From NCBI GenBank assembly GCA_012841995.1, contig DUTQ01000077.1:1-7910 (forward strand): a DNA stretch of 7,910 nt, written 5' to 3'. This document shows positions 1 to 6,216 of the stretch, piece after piece. The notes beneath the pieces were generated by a model, which worked only from the letters and a program-made list of their open reading frames with translations, did no database searches and was not told the DNA's origin. How positions within the stretch are numbered: position 1 is the first letter of the stretch; every line of letters begins with the position of its first letter. The stretch is from Thermoanaerobacterales bacterium. Lineage in GTDB: Bacteria > Bacillota > Thermosediminibacteria > Thermosediminibacterales > Tepidanaerobacteraceae. The position numbers were made by a program, and so were the translations under genes.

Positions 1-141
1 CATAAAATGGAGCACAATCAGGCAGCATTGCTATCACAGCTTACAGATGGTGTTCATCTACACACAGTAGAGGCACTGAATAAAGACAGCATAACAAAGG
101 CTGAAATGCTTTTAAAGAAAAAGGGCATCCTCTTGGAATAA
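1..141 (+). CDS. niaR: NiaR-type niacin-responsive transcriptional repressor, C-terminal end (partial)
   Basis: An open frame enters from the left edge and stops at TAA 139-141, giving the last 46 residues of a protein. The visible segment contains LTDGVHLHTVEA (residues 15-26 of the fragment), which matches the C-terminal part of the 3H domain of NiaR (YrxA/TM1602 family). That family is named for conserved histidines, and the HxH pair belongs to its metal/ligand site. Members have an N-terminal helix-turn-helix, outside this window, and repress niacin uptake and NAD synthesis genes when nicotinic acid is bound. The next gene on the same strand is a niacin-type ECF S component with a palindrome in its promoter, which fits this call well. 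The identification rests on a short fragment and on recall of the family motif. The rest of the gene is to the left of the window. Confidence 0.75.
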   Translation, partial: HKMEHNQAALLSQLTDGVHLHTVEALNKDSITKAEMLLKKKGILLE

Positions 142-152
142 TATGTTTGATA

Positions 153-182
153 TTGACTATTCACCTGTATATACAGTATAAT
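153..182 (+). promoter_or_regulatory. Promoter of niaX (sigma-A type)
   Basis: TTGACT at 153-158 serves as -35 and TATAAT at 177-182 as -10, with an 18-bp spacer. A second TATAAT at 182-187 overlaps but would give a 23-bp spacer. Transcription would start near 189, leaving a leader of about 35 nt before the preferred niaX start. The promoter lies just after the niaR stop codon, so niaX can be expressed separately from niaR. Confidence 0.65.
165..176. promoter_or_regulatory. Candidate NiaR operator: 12-bp perfect palindrome in the niaX promoter spacer
   Basis: CTGTATATACAG is an exact inverted repeat that fills the space directly upstream of the -10 TATAAT. A dimeric repressor bound here would block RNA polymerase. 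The adjacent upstream gene encodes a NiaR-type repressor and the downstream gene a niacin transporter subunit, so NiaR is the natural candidate. The palindrome is seen; its recognition by NiaR is inferred. Confidence 0.55.
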
Positions 183-207
183 ATAATCAAAATAAAAATC
201 TAATGAA

Positions 208-213
208 AGAAGG
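208..213 (+). promoter_or_regulatory. Ribosome binding site that fixes the niaX start
   Basis: AGAAGG lies 10 nt before ATG 224. The in-frame ATG at 203 has only AT-rich sequence before it, and this site would be inside its coding region. It therefore favours 224 as the true start. Confidence 0.65.
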
Positions 214-223
214 TCTAGTTACA

Positions 224-721
224 ATGAAAACAAGAGATTTAGTTATAGGTGCCCTTCTTACAGCATTAGCACTTATTATCCCGATTTTTTTCGGAAGTTA
301 TCTTAGAATTTATATACCTCCATTTTCAGCTACTCTTGCATCACATGTGCCTACAATGATTGCATTCCTTATAAGCCCTGCTGTAGCCATTATGGTAGGT
401 TTGGGTTCTTCATTGGGCTTTTTAATTATGATGGGCCCTGTTGTCGCCGCCCGAGCATTTATTCACGTATTTTTTGGACTAGCCGGTGCACTGCTTGTTA
501 AAAAAGGGTTTTCATTTGAAAAAGCCCTTATTGCCACAGCACCTATACATGCAATAGGTGAAGTCCTTGTAGTGCTTCCCTTTGGCTTTACCTTTAACCA
601 AGCGCTTATAATGGTAGGCATAGGTACACTACTTCATCATACACTTGATGGGGTAGTAGCGGTTGTACTTGCAAGATTGGTCCTTTCAGGAGTAAAACTT
701 GCCAATAATGTATCAAATTAA
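224..721 (+). CDS. niaX: ECF transporter S component, niacin-specific (NiaX type)
   Basis: This is a 165-residue, almost wholly hydrophobic membrane protein with about six predicted transmembrane segments (roughly residues 4-22, 37-52, 54-70, 73-92, 103-120 and 126-156). It has the size and layout of an ECF substrate-binding (S) subunit. The first helix carries an AxxxA pattern (ALLTALA, residues 10-16), which S subunits use to dock with EcfT. It would capture niacin and deliver it with a shared EcfA-EcfA'-EcfT energising module; none of those genes is in the window, as expected for group II ECF systems. Substrate assignment rests on overall resemblance to NiaX and on the preceding NiaR-type regulator. 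The start at 224 is chosen over the in-frame ATG at 203 because of its ribosome binding site. A strong terminator follows, so niaX is probably transcribed alone or with niaR. Confidence 0.8.
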   Translation: MKTRDLVIGALLTALALIIPIFFGSYLRIYIPPFSATLASHVPTMIAFLISPAVAIMVGLGSSLGFLIMMGPVVAARAFIHVFFGLAGALLVKKGFSFEKALIATAPIHAIGEVLVVLPFGFTFNQALIMVGIGTLLHHTLDGVVAVVLARLVLSGVKLANNVSN

Positions 722-752
722 ATTTTTTTACAATTTTATTTAATACTTTTTC

Positions 753-783
753 TGCCCCCTTTATCACATGGGGGGCATTTTTT
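753..783 (+). terminator. Rho-independent terminator after niaX
   Basis: TGCCCCC (753-759) pairs with GGGGGCA (771-777), with an extra T-G pair closing the loop. Six T residues (778-783) follow directly. It is placed 31 bases after the niaX stop and separates the niacin block from the next promoter. Confidence 0.9.
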
Positions 784-802
784 ATTTAATCTTAAGATTT
801 TA

Positions 803-845
803 TTGACATTTCCCTAACGTGTTCTTCATATTTGCTTATTATAAT
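803..845 (+). promoter_or_regulatory. Promoter region of the Spy-like gene
   Basis: Two readings are possible. TTGACA (803-808) is a perfect -35, but the only -10-like hexamer at normal spacing is CATATT (827-832, 18-bp spacer). TATAAT (840-845) is a perfect -10, but at normal spacing (about 817-822) it has only ACGTGT. The second arrangement is typical of promoters that need an activator. The -10 sits inside the AT palindrome TTATTATAATAA (836-847). Either start would leave a leader of about 40-50 nt before the gene at 891. Confidence 0.5.
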
Positions 846-890
846 AAAACCATACAAACAAAAAATAATTTAAAAAGGAGTTGACAGTAA

Positions 891-1418
891 ATGTTAAAAA
901 AATCAGTTGTAGTTGCTTTAGTAGGTTTGTTAATATTGGGTCTTGCTTCAGTGGCTATTGCGGCTCCCGGTGGAATGTGGAGAGGAAATTCAAATCGTGC
1001 TAGTGTTAATAATGGAAATGTAAGACCACTAATTACACAGCTTAACCTTTCAGATGAGCAGTATAATAAGATACAGGGCATACACAACAACTATTTTGAA
1101 AAGCTGCAGAGCATTAGAAATGATATTTTTACCAAGGTTTCAGAAATTAGAACCCTCATACTTCAAAAAAATCCTGATGAAAAGGCCATAGAAGCAAAGC
1201 AAAAAGAAGTTGACGAAATACGCAGCCAAATGGCAGACCTAAAGCAAAAAAAATCAGATGAAATCAATAAGGTTCTAACCGAAGAGCAGCTTGAAAAGCT
1301 AAACAGTTTAAGGGGAAGTGGCCGTGGTGCCGGCACTGGCATGGGAATGGGAAAAGGTGTCGGCAGAGGTCGTGGAATATGTGGAAACTGTGGTTTAAAT
1401 ACGAATTTAAATAAATAA
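891..1418 (+). CDS. Secreted Spy/CpxP-like LTxxQ-motif protein with Gly/Met/Cys-rich tail
   Basis: The 175-residue product begins with a signal peptide: a KK pair, a hydrophobic core and AIA|AP, with cleavage predicted after residue 24. No lipobox is seen, so it should be exported as a soluble extracytoplasmic protein. After a short Gly/Asn linker comes a helical, highly charged domain (about 45-140) with two LTxxQ-type motifs, LSDEQ (53-57) and LTEEQ (129-133). These are the hallmark of the Spy/CpxP/ZraP superfamily of envelope stress chaperones and metal-linked sensors. The last 35 residues are unusual for Spy: a Gly/Arg/Met run (about 143-162) ending in CGNC (164-167), which could bind metal or form a disulfide. 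AAGGAG lies 10 nt before the ATG. The two-component system just downstream is its likely regulator or partner. Family membership is well supported; the exact role (chaperone, metal binding or kinase inhibition) is not determined by the sequence. Confidence 0.8.
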   Translation: MLKKSVVVALVGLLILGLASVAIAAPGGMWRGNSNRASVNNGNVRPLITQLNLSDEQYNKIQGIHNNYFEKLQSIRNDIFTKVSEIRTLILQKNPDEKAIEAKQKEVDEIRSQMADLKQKKSDEINKVLTEEQLEKLNSLRGSGRGAGTGMGMGKGVGRGRGICGNCGLNTNLNK

Positions 1419-1437
1419 TAAAGAGTAAAGTGTCACA

Positions 1438-1480
1438 GGGAAGGTTTTTTATAAGCCTTCCCAACCTTCATTTTCCCTTT
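1438..1480 (+). terminator. Probable terminator after the Spy-like gene
   Basis: GGGAAGG (1438-1444) pairs perfectly with CCTTCCC (1456-1462) around an 11-nt loop. The following sequence is pyrimidine-rich (TTCATTTTCCCTTT) but has no clean T-run, so termination may be partial and allow some read-through into the two-component genes. Confidence 0.55.
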
Positions 1481-1517
1481 CGTTTGTATAGAATTTTAAC
1501 ACGCTTTTGATAAATGA

Positions 1518-1547
1518 TTGAAATAGCATGTTTGATGTTGTTATAAT
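1518..1547 (+). promoter_or_regulatory. Promoter of the two-component operon
   Basis: TTGAAA (1518-1523) and TATAAT (1542-1547) are separated by 18 bp. A TG one base upstream of the -10 (1539-1540) makes it an extended -10. The predicted start near 1554 gives a leader of about 50 nt before the regulator gene. Confidence 0.65.
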
Positions 1548-1602
1548 ATAAAGTGAAATTGCAAATATAAGTTCAGTTTTAGGTTTTACAGAGGAGATTG
1601 CC

Positions 1603-2307
1603 ATGGGTAAAAATAAAATTCTTGTTGTTGATGATGAGATAAAATTGCTTGCACTTATTAAAAATTATCTTGAAAAGGAAGGCTTTGTCGTTTTTGCCGC
1701 TGATGGAGGACAAAAAGCGCTAGACATTTTTGAAATACAAAAGCCTGATTTGGTTGTTCTTGATATTATGATGCCAGATGTGAGCGGATATGATGTATGT
1801 AAGAAAATATGCGCTGTTTCCAAAACCCCCGTGATTATGCTTACGGCAAAGGCTGAAGAAATAGACAAGCTTCTGGGTCTTGAACTCGGTGCTGATGATT
1901 ATATTACAAAGCCATTTAGTTTAAGGGAGCTTACTGCAAGGATTAGGGCTGTGCTTCGCCGCGTAAACCGTCAATCCGAACACAACACAGAAAGTGAAAT
2001 CCCGGATCATTTGTTGGAATATCAGGATATAAAACTGGACATTAAAAAAAAGATGGTGACAAGAAATGGTGAAGTAATAGAACTGACACCTACCGAATAC
2101 AAGATACTCGAAATGCTTATTTCCAATCAAGATATGGTCTTCTCAAGGCTTCAAATATTAGAACAAGTGCTTGGTGATTACTATGAAGGGTATGATAGGT
2201 CTCTTGATACACATATAAGCAATTTGAGAAAAAAACTAGGCGATGATCCAATTAAACCGAATTATATAAAGACTGTTTACGGCATGGGATATAAGATGGG
2301 AGGCTAA
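1603..2307 (+). CDS. OmpR/PhoB-family DNA-binding response regulator
   Basis: The 234-residue protein has an N-terminal receiver domain (about 4-118) and a C-terminal winged-helix DNA-binding domain (about 138-233). The receiver shows the acidic pocket D10-D11, the phosphoacceptor D54 in VVLDIMMPD, the switch residue T81 and the conserved K103 in TKPF. The output domain carries the typical ELTPTEYKILE segment, the RSLDTHISNLRKKL recognition-helix region and the terminal YGMGYK hairpin. GAGGAG lies 6 nt before the ATG. The cognate kinase starts one base after the stop codon, so the two are translated as a pair. The gene follows the Spy-like gene and has its own promoter. In the Cpx and Bae systems, related regulators activate Spy/CpxP genes, so the neighbour at 891 is a likely target. 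A specific ortholog name is not justified. Confidence 0.95.
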   Translation: MGKNKILVVDDEIKLLALIKNYLEKEGFVVFAADGGQKALDIFEIQKPDLVVLDIMMPDVSGYDVCKKICAVSKTPVIMLTAKAEEIDKLLGLELGADDYITKPFSLRELTARIRAVLRRVNRQSEHNTESEIPDHLLEYQDIKLDIKKKMVTRNGEVIELTPTEYKILEMLISNQDMVFSRLQILEQVLGDYYEGYDRSLDTHISNLRKKLGDDPIKPNYIKTVYGMGYKMGG

Positions 2308-2308
2308 C

Positions 2309-3697
2309 ATGAAAAGGTTTGGAATCAGTTATCGCATCACTGCATCACTTATAATAACTGCTCTTTTAACAGCTGGTCTATCTATTTTCCTTTTTTACGG
2401 CCTCACGAAACAAGCTTTTACTAATTATGTAACACAAAGTCAGCTTAAACAGGGGCAAGAGTTAAGCCTTTTATTGGGAAATGTTTATGACCAAAGTGGT
2501 TGGAATGGAGTGCAAACTATTATTTCAGGGCAGGCCATGATGAGACAAAGACCGAATAATGGTAATATGCATGGAGGCGGTAAAGGTTGGAAGGCTAAAA
2601 GCACAACTGATTTTGATATTGTAGTGACTGACCTCGAAGGAAATATTGTGGCATCAACAAAAGATGTTGAAGATATCTCACACAAATCTACCAAAAAGCT
2701 TCAGCTCCCCATCTATTCCGGTAACAAACACATCGGAAATCTCACTATGCAATTACCGATAAGCCCTGTTGAGGAAAGTCTAGAGAATGTCTTCTCTAAT
2801 ACGATTTCAAAGTATTCGTTTCTGGCTATAATCTTCGGTGTTTTTGTTGCTCTTATAGCAGGAATAATCATTTCAAATAAACTGGTTAAGCCAATTAAAC
2901 AGCTTTCATCTGCGGTGCGGCTTTTTGCACTTGGAAAAAGGGATGTTGGCTTGAAGGTTGAAAGTGAAGATGAGCTTGGAGCCCTTGCCAATAATTTCAA
3001 TATAATGGCTGATAAAATCAAGACATCAGAAACATTGAGAAAAAACCTCACAGCAGATGTTGCACATGAACTTAGAACCCCTCTTTCAATAATGAGCGGA
3101 ACATTGGAATCAATTCAGGCCGGTATAATGGAACCGACTGTAGAAGTATTACTTTCACTTCAAGATGAGACTGTGCGAATGTCTCGACTCATAAAGGACC
3201 TTTCTGATTTAAGTAGTGTTGAAGCAGGTAGTCTAACCCTAAACCGTGTAGAGATTTATCCTTTTGAGTTGAAGGATAAATTCTCATATTTTGAGTTTGT
3301 AACAAATCTCAAGGGAATCGAATTTGTTCTGGATATCCCTGAAGATTTACCCAAAATATCTGTTGATGTTATTAGGATAGTCCAAGTCATAACAAATTTA
3401 CTTAACAATGCCTTAAGCCATACAAAATCTGGCAAGATTGGGCTTATTGCACTAAAAGCAGAAGATGGAGTGCTTTTTAGCGTAAAAGATACAGGTTCAG
3501 GTATAGAGCCCAAGGATATCCCTCATGTTTTTGAACGGTTTTACAGGAGTGAAAAATCCCGTTCACGCAAAACCGGTGGTATGGGCCTAGGGCTTTCCAT
3601 TGCTAAAGGATTAGTTGAAGCACACGGAGGGAAAATGTGGGTCGAAAGCTGCAAAGATGTGGGAACTGAATTTAAATTTATCATTCCAGCAGCTTGA
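2309..3697 (+). CDS. Membrane sensor histidine kinase, BaeS/CpxA-like
   Basis: The 462-residue protein has TM1 at about 10-31, an extracytoplasmic sensor domain of about 135 residues, TM2 at about 169-190, HAMP (about 190-243), HisKA with H253 in the DVAHELRTP box, and HATPase_c. The latter shows N367 in NLLNNA, the G1 box DTGSGI starting at D394, the F box FERFYR and the G2 box GGMGLGLS. All catalytic motifs are intact. The sensor has the layout of BaeS-type domains, with a GxWNGVQ segment near 64-70, VTDLEGNIVAS near 106-116 and PIYSGNKHIGNL near 134-145. It is interrupted by a Gly/Asn/Met/His-rich loop (about 77-94) that could contact metal. Its ribosome binding site GGGAGG (2298-2303) lies inside the end of the regulator gene, one base separates the two genes, and a large hairpin follows. 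The stimulus is unknown; envelope damage or metal is inferred from the Spy-like neighbour. Confidence 0.93.
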   Translation: MKRFGISYRITASLIITALLTAGLSIFLFYGLTKQAFTNYVTQSQLKQGQELSLLLGNVYDQSGWNGVQTIISGQAMMRQRPNNGNMHGGGKGWKAKSTTDFDIVVTDLEGNIVASTKDVEDISHKSTKKLQLPIYSGNKHIGNLTMQLPISPVEESLENVFSNTISKYSFLAIIFGVFVALIAGIIISNKLVKPIKQLSSAVRLFALGKRDVGLKVESEDELGALANNFNIMADKIKTSETLRKNLTADVAHELRTPLSIMSGTLESIQAGIMEPTVEVLLSLQDETVRMSRLIKDLSDLSSVEAGSLTLNRVEIYPFELKDKFSYFEFVTNLKGIEFVLDIPEDLPKISVDVIRIVQVITNLLNNALSHTKSGKIGLIALKAEDGVLFSVKDTGSGIEPKDIPHVFERFYRSEKSRSRKTGGMGLGLSIAKGLVEAHGGKMWVESCKDVGTEFKFIIPAA

Positions 3698-3709
3698 TAA
3701 GATGTTTAA

Positions 3710-3755
3710 TGACAAGGGGACATTTCGTTAGTCATCCCGAAACGTCCCCTTGTCA
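3710..3755. repeat. Long hairpin between convergent genes; terminator and possible REP-like element
   Basis: TGACAAGGGGAC (3710-3721) pairs with GTCCCCTTGTCA (3744-3755) for 12 perfect base pairs. One A-C mismatch follows, then five more pairs (TTTCG with CGAAA) and a 10-nt loop (3728-3737). On the plus strand it is followed by CTTTCTTTTATCTTC, which suits termination after the kinase gene. On the minus strand the T-tract is poor, though the hairpin still lies about 60 bases after the end of the ior-paaK-ACT operon. Its length and symmetry exceed what a terminator needs. Sequences resembling GACAAGGGGACGT are recalled as dispersed palindromes in Clostridia; copy number in this genome cannot be seen here. 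Confidence 0.75.
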
Positions 3756-3818
3756 CTTTCTTTTATCTTCTCTTGCGAAATTAACAATTCTATGCCTTCG
3801 CATTATTTATGCTCTTAT

Positions 3819-4250
3819 TTATAGCTCTGCTATTTCCTCACATGTGTACATCTTTATGCCTGCATTTTTTAGAACTTCTACGGCCTTCTGGGGGGATTCC
3901 ACGCGTAATAATATCAAAGCTTTGTCTCCATTTCGCTTGATAAATGAATACAGGTATTCTATGCTTACATCAGCTTGTTGCAGTATCTGAAGGGCATTGT
4001 TTAGCCCCCCGGGCCTATCGGCAACTTCCACGGCCAATACCTCCGTGGTGCTGACGGGAAATCCCGCTTTCTTCATGACTGCAAGAGCTTCATCCGGCTT
4101 ATCTACTATCATTCGAAGGATTCCAAATTGAGTAGTATCTGCAATGGATATGGCACTGATATCTATGTTGTTTTTTGAAAGTGTTTCACAAGCAGCAGCT
4201 AATCTCCCGGGCTTGTTTTCCAAAAAAACCGATATCTGTTTAACAAACAT
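3819..4250 (-). CDS. Tandem ACT-domain protein, likely amino-acid sensor of the ior-paaK operon
   Basis: The 143-residue soluble protein consists of two ACT domains in tandem (about 3-70 and 71-141) and no catalytic or DNA-binding domain. Each begins with a beta strand leading to the conserved ligand-loop Gly: ENKPGRLA (11-18, G15) and ADRPGGLNNAL (77-87, G81). Stand-alone ACT proteins bind small ligands, usually amino acids, at dimer interfaces and adjust partner proteins. GGGAGG lies 6 nt before the ATG, and only 19 bases separate it from the stop of the paaK-like gene, so it is the last gene of the operon. Proteins of this type commonly sit beside paaK and iorAB in anaerobes, which suggests sensing of an aromatic amino acid or arylacetate; the ligand is inferred and not visible. 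The region up to the hairpin at 3755 holds nothing else recognised. Confidence 0.85.
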   Translation of the reverse strand: MFVKQISVFLENKPGRLAAACETLSKNNIDISAISIADTTQFGILRMIVDKPDEALAVMKKAGFPVSTTEVLAVEVADRPGGLNNALQILQQADVSIEYLYSFIKRNGDKALILLRVESPQKAVEVLKNAGIKMYTCEEIAEL

Positions 4251-4269
4251 AATGATCCTCCCATCTTTA

Positions 4270-5568
4270 TTATAGTTTCCTCTTGTCTATTACTCTTTTA
4301 GCCTTGCCTTCACTTCGCTCTATAGTATGGGGTTCTACCAACCGAACATTGACATTAATACCCAAGGTGGTGTAAATATTTGATGCTATCTTTTTCCTTA
4401 TATCTTCCAGTTTTCTCACTTCATCGGCAAAGAGTTTCTCGGAAACCTCTACTCGTATTTCAAGAGAATCAAGGTTATCCGTCCTGTCAACAATAAGCTG
4501 ATAATGTGGTTCTGTTTCTCCTACAGCCATTAAGACACTTTCAATCTGTGATGGAAACACGTTTACACCGCGTATTATCAACATGTCATCGGTTCTGCCC
4601 ATTATTTTCCCTAACCTTGCAAATGTCCTGCCACAAGGACAGGGCTCATAATTTAAAGATGTAATATCTCTTGTCCTATAGCGTATTACAGGCAGTGCTT
4701 CTTTGTCAATTGTAGTGATAACTAGTTCGCCCTTTTGCCCCGGAGGCAGTGTTTCACCGGTTACCGGATCAATTATTTCCGGTATGAAGAAATCTTCAGA
4801 TATGTGCAAGCCATTTTGATAGCTACACTCACAAGCTACACCTGGACCGATTACTTCGCTCAAGCCATAAATATCGTGTGCTTTTATGCCCAGTTTTTGC
4901 TCAATTTCTTTCCTCATGTTTTCAGTACACGGTTCAGCACCAAAAATGCCTGCCTTTAGCTTGATTTCATTGCGATCTAATCCCATTTCTTCTATTGTTT
5001 CCGCAATATGCAGAGCATAAGATGGTGTGCATGCCAATATGGTTGTCTTTAGATCTTTCATGAGCATTATTTGTCTCTTTGTGTTTCCGCCAGAAACGGG
5101 TATAACCATTGCTCCTAACTTTTCTGTCCCATAATGAAAACCCAGTCCGCCTGTAAAAAGACCGTAGCCATAAGCCACCTGTACTACTGAATTCTTTTTG
5201 CCACCTGCCATTGTAAGACAGCGGGCAATGAGTTCAGCCCAATTTGCTATATCTCTACGAGTGTATCCAACTACTGTGGGCTTTCCAGTAGTACCTGAAG
5301 AAGCATGGATTCTTATTATCTCACTTTCTGGTGTTGCAAAAAGCCCATTCGGATAATTATCTCTAAGATCTTGTTTTGTGGTAAACGGCAATTTTTTTAG
5401 ATCATCAAGAGTTTTTATATCCTCAGGAATTATACCAGCTTGTTGCATTTTATGCCTATAACTTTCAACATTGTGATAAACCAAGTCAATTGTCTCTTTT
5501 AGTTTTTGTAATTGGTATGCCTTTAGTTGTTCTCTTTGCATACACTCTCGGGTTTTGTTCCAGTACAA
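4270..5568 (-). CDS. paaK: PaaK-like phenylacetate/arylacetate-CoA ligase (AMP-forming)
   Basis: The 432-residue enzyme has the usual length and full motif set of the PaaK branch of adenylate-forming enzymes. The P-loop is [10 protein letters not shown] (89-98), followed by the aromatic YGYGLFTGG stretch (133-141), YGLSE (234-238), the ribose-binding D301 in RYRTRD, the hinge region [11 protein letters not shown] (324-334) and a C-terminal GKAKRV segment (421-426) with candidate catalytic lysines. C310 and C312 form the CxCGR motif common in PaaK proteins. It should join an arylacetic acid (phenyl-, indolyl- or hydroxyphenylacetate) to CoA with ATP cleaved to AMP and PPi. The start is TTG. 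It is preferred over the downstream ATG (codon 10) because AAGAGGGTGG lies just upstream (5584-5575) and because YWN at residues 2-4 matches the family's usual N-terminus. The position after iorAB argues for aromatic oxoacid metabolism, not the aerobic Paa pathway, of which no genes are seen. Confidence 0.9.
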   Translation of the reverse strand: MYWNKTRECMQREQLKAYQLQKLKETIDLVYHNVESYRHKMQQAGIIPEDIKTLDDLKKLPFTTKQDLRDNYPNGLFATPESEIIRIHASSGTTGKPTVVGYTRRDIANWAELIARCLTMAGGKKNSVVQVAYGYGLFTGGLGFHYGTEKLGAMVIPVSGGNTKRQIMLMKDLKTTILACTPSYALHIAETIEEMGLDRNEIKLKAGIFGAEPCTENMRKEIEQKLGIKAHDIYGLSEVIGPGVACECSYQNGLHISEDFFIPEIIDPVTGETLPPGQKGELVITTIDKEALPVIRYRTRDITSLNYEPCPCGRTFARLGKIMGRTDDMLIIRGVNVFPSQIESVLMAVGETEPHYQLIVDRTDNLDSLEIRVEVSEKLFADEVRKLEDIRKKIASNIYTTLGINVNVRLVEPHTIERSEGKAKRVIDKRKL

Positions 5569-5574
5569 TTTAAA

Positions 5575-5584
5575 CCACCCTCTT
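5575..5584 (-). promoter_or_regulatory. Ribosome binding site supporting the TTG start of the paaK-like gene
   Basis: AAGAGGGTGG on the minus strand ends 6 nt before TTG 5568. The alternative ATG at 5541 has only a weak GAGAG upstream. Confidence 0.6.
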
Positions 5585-5600
5585 AAGCTTTCATGTTAGA

Positions 5601-6176
5601 TTAGTTAATTGCTTTTATTCCTTCCTCAAAGGCCTTAAGATTTAGTTCCACAGTATGAGGCGGAACTATATCTTTTATGGTCTTTACCCAAATATCCTTT
5701 TCAAAACACAGCATTTTTGAAAGTGCACCCAAAAGCACTGTGTTTACGGCTTTGGGGTTGCCGCAGTTTTGAGCAATTTCTTTAGCGTCAATCATAAAAG
5801 TATTTACTGATTTTTTGAGTTTTGCCTCAATGTTATCAGGGTATTTTTGAAACCCTAATGTAACCGTAACCGGGGAAATTTCTTGGTTATTTGAGATAAT
5901 AGTGCCTTGCTTTTTCAAATACTTTATCCATCTAAGTGCCTCTAATTTTTCAAATGACAATATATAATCTGCTTTCCCCTCCCCTACCAAGGGTGAGCTC
6001 ACTTTATCCCCAAAGCGTACATGTGTTACAACACTTCCTCCTCTTTGGGCCATGCCATGCACTTCAGAAACCTTAACATCATACCCGCTCTTTAAGGCAA
6101 CCTGACCAAGAATGCGGCTCGCAAGAAGCGTTCCTTGACCTCCTACCCCGACAATCAATATTCCGGTATTTTCCAT
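5601..6176 (-). CDS. iorB: Indolepyruvate:ferredoxin oxidoreductase, beta subunit
   Basis: The 191-residue protein matches IorB in length and motifs: GVGGQGTLLASR near the N-terminus (10-21), EVHGMAQRGGSV (38-49) and a C-terminal PKAVNTVLLGAL segment. It is the gamma-domain subunit of the 2-oxoacid:ferredoxin oxidoreductase family and works with IorA, which carries TPP and the iron-sulfur clusters. Together they oxidatively decarboxylate arylpyruvates (from Trp, Phe or Tyr) to arylacetyl-CoA, or run in reverse. The frame is open up to a GTG at 6188, but that codon lies inside the AGGTGG ribosome binding site (6190-6185). ATG 6176, 8 nt further on, is the better start. It lies 40 bases after the iorA stop and 32 bases before the paaK-like gene, consistent with one transcript. 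Confidence 0.92.
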   Translation of the reverse strand: MENTGILIVGVGGQGTLLASRILGQVALKSGYDVKVSEVHGMAQRGGSVVTHVRFGDKVSSPLVGEGKADYILSFEKLEALRWIKYLKKQGTIISNNQEISPVTVTLGFQKYPDNIEAKLKKSVNTFMIDAKEIAQNCGNPKAVNTVLLGALSKMLCFEKDIWVKTIKDIVPPHTVELNLKAFEEGIKAIN

Positions 6177-6182
6177 TAATTT

Positions 6183-6190
6183 CACCACCT
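6183..6190 (-). promoter_or_regulatory. Ribosome binding site that fixes the iorB start
   Basis: AGGTGGTG on the minus strand overlaps the in-frame GTG codons at 6188 and 6185, so they are unlikely starts. It stands at normal distance from ATG 6176. Confidence 0.6.
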
Positions 6191-6216
6191 AAAAGCTTGT
6201 ATTTGAATACATTGCG

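Noticed and set aside
165..176. CTGTATATACAG resembles a LexA/SOS box.
   Set aside because: The Proteobacterial LexA box is CTGT-N8-ACAG; here the spacing is N4. Firmicute LexA sites use a different (GAAC..GTTC) core, and no SOS gene is near.
203..223. An upstream in-frame ATG at 203 would lengthen NiaX by seven residues.
   Set aside because: It has no ribosome binding site, while AGAAGG is well placed for ATG 224. The extra residues (MKEGLVT) are not part of the membrane domain.
839..1090. Open frame on the minus strand across the start of the Spy-like gene.
   Set aside because: It is antisense to a well supported signal peptide, and its product resembles no known family.
1514..1546. A 10-codon ATG-to-TAA frame in the gap before the response regulator.
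   Set aside because: It overlaps the promoter hexamers, has no ribosome binding site, and is too short to support.
3694..3990. Plus-strand open frame running from the kinase stop through the hairpin into the ACT gene.
   Set aside because: It is antisense to the ACT-domain gene, with its 5' end formed by the palindrome and no ribosome binding site. The minus-strand frame has clear family motifs.
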